This document shows positions 1 to 6,200 of a DNA stretch of 6,200 bases, one piece after another. Origin of the DNA: JBBIKU01 sp037445245 (GTDB lineage: Bacteria > Chloroflexota > Anaerolineae > Anaerolineales > Anaerolineaceae); the NCBI GenBank assembly GCA_037445245.1, contig JBBIKU010000141.1:1-6200 (forward strand), read 5' to 3'. The notes under the pieces were generated by a model, which had not been told where the DNA came from, searched no databases, and worked only from the letters and a program-made list of their open reading frames with translations. Every line of letters starts with the position of its first letter. The stretch's first letter is position 1. The position numbers and the translations under genes were made by a program.

Positions 1-1334
1 AACTCGCCGACTCTACGGCTGCTCCAGCCCAGGCGCTGATAGCGAATCAGAACGCAGGTAGCAACAAATAACCCAACGTAGATCGGAAAATCCCAGGTGT
101 TGAGAAACGCCAGTCCGCCCAATGCCAGCGCTGCCAGCCAGAATTCCGGCGTCCGCAGCCAATTGACCAGTGCCAGTTGTGCCCATGAAGGTGGCGAATC
201 AGAAGCCCAGCGCCGCAGCCAGCCACCAATACCCATGCCGTTCAAAAAGTCAGCCGGGGGTCGCAAATACAGGTTCAGCGCCAACCCCACCACCAGCAAA
301 GCAAAGGGCATCGCCAGCACGTGCGGATGAAGATCTCCCAACAGGTAAGAAAAGAAGGGAATTTCGTCGATGATCTCCCTGCCAACCACACAAGTTTCAC
401 CAGCGGCGATGCGGGCGGCGTGCGTCATATCGAAGTCCTGCAGCACACGCGACGCCCGCCACCACCAGATTCCACCCACCCGTTGCGGCAGCCAGGAGAA
501 AGGCGGTGTCGGCGGCAGGCACACTTCCTGAATGTTCAGCCACTCCCAAAAGCGTGAACGCCAGCTACCATCTGCCGCCTGGCGCCAAAACACGCCGCGG
601 GCGTGCAGCATTTCCAAAAAACCCTGTAAATTGCTGACGACCAGAATGAAGAGGGCACCCACAAACCCCCAACCGTGGGCAGGGCGTGATGCTAGTTTTC
701 GCCGCCGCAACCAGGCAGCTGCCAGATTGTAACCCAAGCCATAAGCCGACAGCGCAGTCAGGGCAAACCACAACGAAACCGCCAGATTGAACGCCACCCC
801 TCCGCTCACGCCGCTGAAGCGGGTGAGCATGGCGATCATGACATAGCCAAAATAGTAATAGGATATGGCATAGCCCGAAAGCCAGGGATCGGCGGGCGGG
901 AAAGCCGGTGAGCGCAGAATGGAATTGATGAACGCCATTTCCATCGGCTTCTCGGTGCCGGAAATTTCCGGGCTGGTTGCCCGCACCAACCCCCAAACCG
1001 CGAAGCAAACCAGAAAAACCGCCTCGGTGGAAAACAGCAACCGCTTTTGAGCTTTGAGCCACACCAGCAGTTCCTGCCGATGGCTACCGCCCAACGAAAG
1101 CAGACTCGACCCTGCCAGCAAAAGCAGAGCGAGCAATACCCCGCCCACATCGTTTTGCAGCATCCCCAGCGAAGCCAGTAGCCAGAAGACGAAACCCCAT
1201 ACCAGCAGTGCCAGCGGGCGCGCCAAGGTGTAGCCCCGATCCGGCAAATTGGACAACAGGCGAAACGTCAACGGGAACGCCAGCCAACCCAATAGCATCA
1301 GCAGCAGGTACCAAACAATCCAATCCGTCAACAT
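1..1334 (-). CDS. DUF2298 (Chlor_Arch_YYY) multi-spanning membrane protein, 3' end cut off by the window edge
   Basis: I translated this by hand from the minus strand: 444 codons are open from the ATG at 1334 to the left edge, with no stop. The protein is hydrophobic, with membrane segments near residues 5-25, 40-60, 64-80, 104-118, 160-200, 222-236, 328-355 and 398-430. DUF2298 hallmarks appear in order: NLPDRGY (29-35), GTEKPMEMAF (126-135), FPPADPWLSGY then ISYYYFGY (145-164), IDEIPFF then GDLHPH (322-338), and NTWDFPIY (412-419). Family members are GT-C-like integral membrane proteins presumed to act on lipid-linked sugars outside the cytoplasmic membrane; no reaction is established, and the C-terminal part is missing here. 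The start at 1334 is preferred because GAGGG sits 7 bases upstream and the first helix follows directly. An in-frame ATG at 1355 (seven residues longer, AAGGGG 10 bases upstream) is possible, and a stop codon immediately before it rules out anything longer. It begins 40 bases after the upstream gene's stop, on the same strand, so an operon is likely. Family assignment is strong; function is unknown. Confidence 0.93.
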   Translation of the reverse strand, partial: MLTDWIVWYLLLMLLGWLAFPLTFRLLSNLPDRGYTLARPLALLVWGFVFWLLASLGMLQNDVGGVLLALLLLAGSSLLSLGGSHRQELLVWLKAQKRLLFSTEAVFLVCFAVWGLVRATSPEISGTEKPMEMAFINSILRSPAFPPADPWLSGYAISYYYFGYVMIAMLTRFSGVSGGVAFNLAVSLWFALTALSAYGLGYNLAAAWLRRRKLASRPAHGWGFVGALFILVVSNLQGFLEMLHARGVFWRQAADGSWRSRFWEWLNIQEVCLPPTPPFSWLPQRVGGIWWWRASRVLQDFDMTHAARIAAGETCVVGREIIDEIPFFSYLLGDLHPHVLAMPFALLVVGLALNLYLRPPADFLNGMGIGGWLRRWASDSPPSWAQLALVNWLRTPEFWLAALALGGLAFLNTWDFPIYVGLFVATCVLIRYQRLGWSSRRVGE

Positions 1335-1341
1335 ACCAACG

Positions 1342-1346
1342 CCCTC
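1342..1346 (-). promoter_or_regulatory. Ribosome binding site deciding the start of the downstream DUF2298 gene
   Basis: On the minus strand GAGGG lies 7 bases before the ATG at 1334, a good Shine-Dalgarno match and spacing. A competing AAGGGG (1371-1366) lies 10 bases before the in-frame ATG at 1355 and overlaps the junction with the upstream gene. Either could work; the GAGGG match and the placement of the first membrane helix favour 1334. Confidence 0.5.
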
Positions 1347-1374
1347 GGTGGGCATTCAACTGCCGCCCCTTGGA

Positions 1375-4300
1375 TCATTCGATCACCTCGTAAATCACCG
1401 TCCTGCCATCCCGGTATGCTTCACGCCACAGATCGTCTTCCCACATATCGAATTTTGCCATGCCGGTTGCGCTGTAATATGCCCGCTCGAGTTGACCGAC
1501 GACGATATACCGCACATTATACTTGCGCAGGAAGTCCTCGGTCAGCCGGCGATCAAGGGTATTATAAAATTCAGCTACCGCCGCCACCCGCTCGGTGACC
1601 CGGTCTGCCGATGCCACCGCCCGCTGCTGGCGCTGGTGCCAGTTCCAACCGACCACACCCGGCAAACCGGTGTGGATGGTGTAACGGCTGCCCCAGCGGT
1701 ATTCGGGGGTGTTGGCTTCCACGATCACCGGCGAGCCTGGCACGTTCGCCTGCATCCAGCGGATGGCGCGGTAATCTTCACTCAGGTCAAGCTGCCGCTC
1801 GGCATCGTGATAAACGGCGTACTGCATATAGGTCATGCCATCCAGGGTGCTTGGTGCTTCAGCTGCCATGCGATCGGTGATCTTGTCGGCGCCACCCAGA
1901 ATTGGAAACAGAGCCGCTCCACCGACCAGCAACCCCAAGGCAAGCTGCCAGCCCACCCGCCAGCGCGGCAGCCACTCCTGATTGACCGCCGGCAGCAGCC
2001 ACACCAGCCCTGCAGCCGCCGCCAGAGCGAACAGAGTCCACGCCTGAAGGTAGAATTTGAACACTGTATTCATGCGCCCGATATCGCCCCGCAGCACGAT
2101 CAGTTCCACTGTCAAGGTCAACGCCAGCGCCGTGCCCACCATGAAAAGCGAGGCTCGCTTTTCGTCCATTTGCCCCGGGCGGAAAATCAACACCGCCGTC
2201 CACGCCCCCAACGGCAGCACCAGCCACCCGATGCGCACGCCCAGCGCTACCATACCAATCGTGACCACCGCCAGCATGATTAACAGCCCCTGGATGAGCG
2301 GCAAATGCGGTTTGAGTCGGTTGAGAGCGGAGAGGGGCGTCTTCGCCATCCAATCGCGCGTCTCCCACACCAGCCACGAGACGATCACGAACAGGAACAA
2401 TCCCCAATGGGTAAGGTAGGACCAGAACGGCGTACGACTGCCCTCCCACACATCGACCGCATTGTAAGCCTGACCATACCAGCGGGCAAAGGGTTGATAG
2501 AGGATCAGTGCCAGCCCCACCAGCGCCAGCGCGCTGGACAACCCGCGCACGATCCCGCCCATCCTGGCAGGCAGCCAGGCAAATGCCCGCATTTTCATAT
2601 TCCCGTAACAGGCGGCGGTGTAAATCAGCGCCAGCGTCCCCAAAACCAGGTACATTGGCAAATCCCAAGTGTTGGTCGGGCGCAGGGCGCCGATTGCCAG
2701 CCCGCCCAGCAGCAACGCAGCACCAAAATGCAGCCACGCCCGCCGTCCCTGCCCATCATCCCATTGCCAGCGGCTCTTGATCACTGCCAGCCCCCACACA
2801 AGCGCCAGCGCTGTGATCGGCAAGGCGATCAGGTGGGCGTGCAGATCAGCATACAGAAAGGTGAAAAACGGAAACTCGGTGATCGGTTCGCCGGGGATGA
2901 CGCGGCTGGGAATCCAGTACCAGTCACCCCTGCTGTAGGGCAGATTGGCGCCGCCAATGAAGCGACCCAAGCCTGAGAAAGTCCAAGCCAGGCGTTGCAG
3001 AAAGTGCGCCTCTTCGATGCTGCCCACCGCTGCCAAGCGCTGCAAGCCGTGCCAGATCATACGCACCGATCCCAGATTGCCGAGCACCAGCAATCCCAGG
3101 CTCGAAGCCAGACCCGCCAGCGCCGGACGGCGCGCAAAACCCAGCCAAGTGCGTTCCGCTCCGTGGGCGTTCTCATGCTCACCGTTACCACGTACCCACG
3201 CAGTGGGCACATACCAGAGCAGGTTGCAGCCAAAACAGAACGCTGCCATCGCCACCAGGCTGAACAGCGTTGGCAGCGCCAGGTTGTAGGCAATGGATGG
3301 CACAATGCCGAGCCATTTGATTGGCATCCCAACCAGCACGAAACCGTAGTAGTAATAGTTGATGTAGCCACCGGCAAACCACGGATCGTAGGGCGGAAAA
3401 GTAGTGCTTTTAATCACCGCGTTCAGGTACGAAAAGTCCATCGGCTTCTCGCCGCCCTTGGAAGGATGCCACAAGTCGGGATTGCCCAACCGTATCAACA
3501 GAAACAAAATGAAGAACGCCAGCGTCAGCGCTTCGACCATCAGATAATAGCGACGATTGCTGCGCCACTCGACGAGGATCTGTTGGCGCTGAAACAGGAA
3601 CAGCACCGCGTTGATAATTACCAGCGCCACCAAAACCAGACTGATGGTCGTGCGACTGGTCGGGATGCCCGCCGACCCGGCGAGCCACACCAGGTACGCC
3701 AGCAAAATTATCCCCACCAAACGGCTGACGGGATAGCCGCGATCCGGCAAGCTTTTCAGTGCCAGCCGCACGAAAGGATACACCAGCCAGCCCAGCAGTG
3801 AGATCGCCAGGTACCACAGCACCAGCCCCAGCACCGGATAACGATTTTGCAACGCCCGATAATCAAACAATTCCGACCAGGTGCCGCCGGCTTGCAGTAC
3901 TGCCAACCGATCGCCGGGCAGCATCAAATCGCCAGGGTGTTTTGCCGCCTGGCGCGGCGTTAGTCGCACCACCCGACTGAGATCAACCGCCTCTAACAAA
4001 GCGCGCGCTTGCTGCGGGTCATAATCGGCAGTTTTTTGGAAGATCATCACCTTGGGATGATCGTAAACGGTAAAGGCTTCCTCGGCAAACTGGGTATTGA
4101 ATCGAATCGCGCCCAGATTGGGATCGGACTGCACCACTTTGACCAGTTCGAAACCCAATTCACCCTCGAAGGTGCCCTCCTGCGCCACCCGGTAGCACCA
4201 CACGATGTCGCGTTCGGGTGGGCATCCCAACAGGCTGCGATAAAAGGCAGCCGTCAACGGGTAGCGTTCTGGAACGCGCACGGTCGTTCCCCACTGGCGG

Positions 4301-6200
4301 TTGGAGCTGCTGAAAATGTAATCCGCCTGGTCGAGAATGCGCAAAAAGCGCTCGCGCTTCTCCTGGTTATCATCCCAATACATCTCGAAGTTGAGGTCGC
4401 TGCGATAGACGCCCATGTTGTAGTCGTACGGGCTGTACCCTTCCAGCCCCAACGGGAGGGCGTCGTCCCAGGTGCTCTCGATAGCCTGGCGGCTTCCGTA
4501 GATCGCCACCGCGCCCGGACCATCAACGACGCGAAATCGCAGCGAATAGGGCTGATCGGCGACGATCTGCACCGGCGGATCAAAGGTTAAAGTGTATGAC
4601 TCGCCCCGGCGGTCGTCACCCGGTAAAAATGCGCTGCGTATCTCGGCGGCGTGCGTCCCCGCCTCACCGCGAGTGAGGTCAACCAGTTCCAGGCGCAGCG
4701 TCTTTGGCTGCGGGTGAGCTTCCAAATCCACAACCCGGTGCAGGTTCACCTGGCGCAATTCGCCGCTCTGGCGAGCACTGAAATTGTTGGCGAAATCTTC
4801 ACCGGCGCGCAGCGCCTGTACCGGATCTGGCAAGGGTTGATAATCAATGTACCTGGAGGCGTTGATCATCAGCTCGATCGGACCGGCGAGCCGGATCTCC
4901 CCATCCGCCTCCGCAGGCACAAGAACGATGTGTAATTGTTGTCCTTTGCGAACTTCGAGAGGCTGATCTAACAGCAGGCTATGGCTTTTCCCCCGCGGAT
5001 CGCCGTCGGCGTCGAAGATCTCCAACAGCGTACCGGTCGCCAGGGCAGGAGAAGCCGGATCGAGATCGGCTTTAACCTGTGCATACAATGTCCTCGGAAG
5101 CACCCCCGATTGCGTGGACAGGATGAATGAGAATCGCACGCCCTGCAAAGCGCCGTCGCTGCGCGGACTGAAATACATGCTGAGCGGTCTTTCACTGGAA
5201 ACGTACGCCCCGGATTGAAACGGGAGCACCTGGGTGTAAACGCCATCATTCTGTTCTATTTGCAGATTGACCGCCGCCGGCACGTTCTGATAAATCCAGC
5301 GGCTGGCTTCGATACGGGTCACCGGACGGGTGTAAATGCGGGTGAAGGCAAACGCCCAGGCAAAGGTGCCAGCCAGCACAGCCAGCCCAATTCCCAAGGC
5401 AGCCAAGCGGTTCCATGGAAGCCGGGCTGCGCTCGTTCTCTGCCGGCGCAAATCCCACAACGCAAACACTGCCCAGGCTGCCAAGATCGCCAGCGTCGGG
5501 TAAACCGGCAACTGGTAACGCATGCTGCGGGTGAAATTGAGCGACTGCCACACAAAGTAGACTGCCGTCCAGCCCCAAAGCAGGAGGTGCCGTTTCCACT
5601 CCTCGCGCAGCATGCGTGCCCCCATCCAGATGAACCCCGCCCATCCCAGCAAGCCGAGCGGCAAACCCAAACCCCACAGCACCATGTTCTGCCCGGAAAA
5701 CCACAGCGGGCGGCGCGCCCATTGCAGCGCCGGCGGGAAGTCCACATCGCCACGACTCTGATGGCTTAATTCGGTGAGGTTTGCAACCCAGCGCGGGTTG
5801 GGCTGCAAGCCCAAAAATCCCGGTCCGCTGAAGGCGTAGGGTTGGAAGATGCGGAACACCAAAAACGCCGCCATCGCCGCCGCCGCCAGGTTGCGCAACA
5901 GCACCACCGCCTGGCGATTCTGGTGCTGCCGGGCAACCTCGCGCCAGACCATGAACGCCGCCGCCGGCAACAGTATTGCCAAGGGCGCCATGCTGACCTT
6001 CGAAGCCATGGCAAGCCCGAGCGCCACCCCAAACCAGATATAGGGCGCCAGACTGGCGGGCGCCTGCCACAACCAGCTCCATTCGAAACGAGTTCTCCCG
6101 TGCGCCGAGGCGCTGATACCATCGCCCCCGCCGTCACTCGTTGCAGCAATTGCGGGTGACGTGTCGGTCAGCACGGTGACGGCGAAATAAAATGCCAGAA
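1375..6200 (-). CDS. Giant GT39-like / DUF2298 fusion membrane protein, 5' end cut off by the window edge
   Basis: One frame stays open from the right edge to the TGA at 1377-1375. Numbering from a GTG at 6174 gives 1599 residues, but that GTG is probably not the start: the codons before it remain open and read LAFYFAVTV, the end of a membrane helix. Residues 1-280 are the later helices of a GT39/PMT-like glycosyltransferase, with GLAMASKVS (53-61), RIFQPYAFSGPGF (108-120), DVDFPPALQW (143-152), QNMVLWGLGLPLG (162-174) and SMRYQLPVYP (217-226). Its catalytic first loop lies outside the window. Residues 281-775 are soluble, presumably extracytoplasmic: two related beta-rich units (about 330-440 and 460-570), then SSNRQWGT (622-629), RYPLTAAFYR (637-646), a Cys pair (651, 660), GELGFELV (671-678) and EEAFTVYDHPKVMIF (698-712). 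Residues 778-1425 are a full DUF2298 module with SLPDRGYP (808-815), GGEKPMDFSYL (907-917), YINYYYYGF (937-945), YADLHAHLIALP (1108-1119), NTWDLPMY (1168-1175) and RGDIGRMNTVFKFY (1362-1375). A soluble tail follows, with TGLPGVVGWNWH (1502-1513) and YNVRYIVVGQLE (1552-1563). The likely role is transfer of lipid-linked sugars to a surface glycan or protein; the substrate is unknown. Confidence 0.95.
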   Translation of the reverse strand, partial: LAFYFAVTVLTDTSPAIAATSDGGGDGISASAHGRTRFEWSWLWQAPASLAPYIWFGVALGLAMASKVSMAPLAILLPAAAFMVWREVARQHQNRQAVVLLRNLAAAAMAAFLVFRIFQPYAFSGPGFLGLQPNPRWVANLTELSHQSRGDVDFPPALQWARRPLWFSGQNMVLWGLGLPLGLLGWAGFIWMGARMLREEWKRHLLLWGWTAVYFVWQSLNFTRSMRYQLPVYPTLAILAAWAVFALWDLRRQRTSAARLPWNRLAALGIGLAVLAGTFAWAFAFTRIYTRPVTRIEASRWIYQNVPAAVNLQIEQNDGVYTQVLPFQSGAYVSSERPLSMYFSPRSDGALQGVRFSFILSTQSGVLPRTLYAQVKADLDPASPALATGTLLEIFDADGDPRGKSHSLLLDQPLEVRKGQQLHIVLVPAEADGEIRLAGPIELMINASRYIDYQPLPDPVQALRAGEDFANNFSARQSGELRQVNLHRVVDLEAHPQPKTLRLELVDLTRGEAGTHAAEIRSAFLPGDDRRGESYTLTFDPPVQIVADQPYSLRFRVVDGPGAVAIYGSRQAIESTWDDALPLGLEGYSPYDYNMGVYRSDLNFEMYWDDNQEKRERFLRILDQADYIFSSSNRQWGTTVRVPERYPLTAAFYRSLLGCPPERDIVWCYRVAQEGTFEGELGFELVKVVQSDPNLGAIRFNTQFAEEAFTVYDHPKVMIFQKTADYDPQQARALLEAVDLSRVVRLTPRQAAKHPGDLMLPGDRLAVLQAGGTWSELFDYRALQNRYPVLGLVLWYLAISLLGWLVYPFVRLALKSLPDRGYPVSRLVGIILLAYLVWLAGSAGIPTSRTTISLVLVALVIINAVLFLFQRQQILVEWRSNRRYYLMVEALTLAFFILFLLIRLGNPDLWHPSKGGEKPMDFSYLNAVIKSTTFPPYDPWFAGGYINYYYYGFVLVGMPIKWLGIVPSIAYNLALPTLFSLVAMAAFCFGCNLLWYVPTAWVRGNGEHENAHGAERTWLGFARRPALAGLASSLGLLVLGNLGSVRMIWHGLQRLAAVGSIEEAHFLQRLAWTFSGLGRFIGGANLPYSRGDWYWIPSRVIPGEPITEFPFFTFLYADLHAHLIALPITALALVWGLAVIKSRWQWDDGQGRRAWLHFGAALLLGGLAIGALRPTNTWDLPMYLVLGTLALIYTAACYGNMKMRAFAWLPARMGGIVRGLSSALALVGLALILYQPFARWYGQAYNAVDVWEGSRTPFWSYLTHWGLFLFVIVSWLVWETRDWMAKTPLSALNRLKPHLPLIQGLLIMLAVVTIGMVALGVRIGWLVLPLGAWTAVLIFRPGQMDEKRASLFMVGTALALTLTVELIVLRGDIGRMNTVFKFYLQAWTLFALAAAAGLVWLLPAVNQEWLPRWRVGWQLALGLLVGGAALFPILGGADKITDRMAAEAPSTLDGMTYMQYAVYHDAERQLDLSEDYRAIRWMQANVPGSPVIVEANTPEYRWGSRYTIHTGLPGVVGWNWHQRQQRAVASADRVTERVAAVAEFYNTLDRRLTEDFLRKYNVRYIVVGQLERAYYSATGMAKFDMWEDDLWREAYRDGRTVIYEVIE
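4465..5187 (-). repeat. Two diverged copies of an extracytoplasmic protein unit (about residues 330-440 and 460-570 of the fusion protein)
   Basis: This is a protein-level duplication, not a DNA repeat. The two copies share spaced residues at a nearly constant offset. In copy A, F335, S336, R338, G341, L343 and V346 match F465, S466, R468, G471, L473 and V476 in copy B (offset 130). Later, G395, S397, L400, D403, P405 and Q412 match G524, S526, L529, D532, P534 and Q541 (offset 129). The alternating hydrophobic pattern and many Asp, Gly and Pro turns suggest beta-sandwich folds. A carbohydrate-binding or packing role is inference only; I do not recognise a named family. Confidence 0.6.

Noticed and set aside
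1335..1374. Possible terminator or promoter in the 40-base gap between the two genes
   Set aside because: Only a 4-base-pair stem (GGCA/TGCC with a 6-base loop) is visible, with no T run, and no promoter boxes can be made out. The gap reads as an ordinary operon junction.
1249..2283. A 344-codon open frame on the plus strand, antisense to the end of the fusion gene
   Set aside because: Its product is rich in His, Pro, Gln and Arg with no recognisable domain, while the opposite strand encodes clear DUF2298 and C-terminal tail motifs across the whole span. It fits a high-GC shadow frame.
1859..2737. A 292-codon minus-strand frame, plus others at 5246-6082 and 565-1062
   Set aside because: These are out-of-frame readings of the same strand. 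Their Gly/Ala/Arg-rich products lack motifs, and the true frame gives conserved membrane segments throughout.
2995..3801. A 268-codon open frame on the plus strand
   Set aside because: Its low-complexity Gln/Arg/His-rich product lies wholly antisense to conserved DUF2298 motifs such as YINYYYYG and GGEKPMDF. I see no convincing start or domain.
5865..5890. GCC-rich run resembling a trinucleotide repeat
   Set aside because: It is short and imperfect, and is explained by an alanine-rich membrane helix (LAAAAMAAF) in the coding frame.

Overview
The window looks like a piece of a GC-rich bacterial chromosome, most likely from the Chloroflexota (Anaerolineae-like). That is an inference from family distribution: both genes carry the DUF2298 / Chlor_Arch_YYY membrane domain, a family named for its occurrence in Chloroflexi and archaea, and one also carries the GT39-like half found beside it in those bacteria. 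No rRNA or other marker gene is present to confirm the lineage.

Layout: everything readable lies on the minus strand, in two tightly packed genes that each run off one edge of the window. Transcription runs right to left. The first gene (6200 down to 1375) lacks its 5' end and encodes a very large polytopic membrane protein, with more than 1600 codons visible. It is a fusion of a GT39/PMT-like GT-C module (only its later membrane helices are inside the window), a roughly 490-residue extracytoplasmic region containing two diverged copies of a probable beta-rich unit, and a complete DUF2298 module with its own C-terminal soluble domain. The second gene (1334 down to the left edge) begins 40 bases after the first one's stop codon and encodes the N-terminal 444 residues of a separate, stand-alone DUF2298 protein paralogous to the second half of the fusion. 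There is no terminator-like hairpin between them, so they are probably co-transcribed.

Working together: the locus would yield three GT-C-type membrane modules, one GT39-like and two DUF2298, from two polypeptides. GT-C enzymes normally transfer sugars from lipid-phosphate carriers on the outer face of the cytoplasmic membrane, so the natural inference is a role in building or attaching a cell-surface glycan. No substrate can be read from the sequence. No RNA genes, mobile elements, CRISPR arrays or other repeats were seen. The long reading frames on the plus strand and in other minus frames are high-GC shadows of these two genes.
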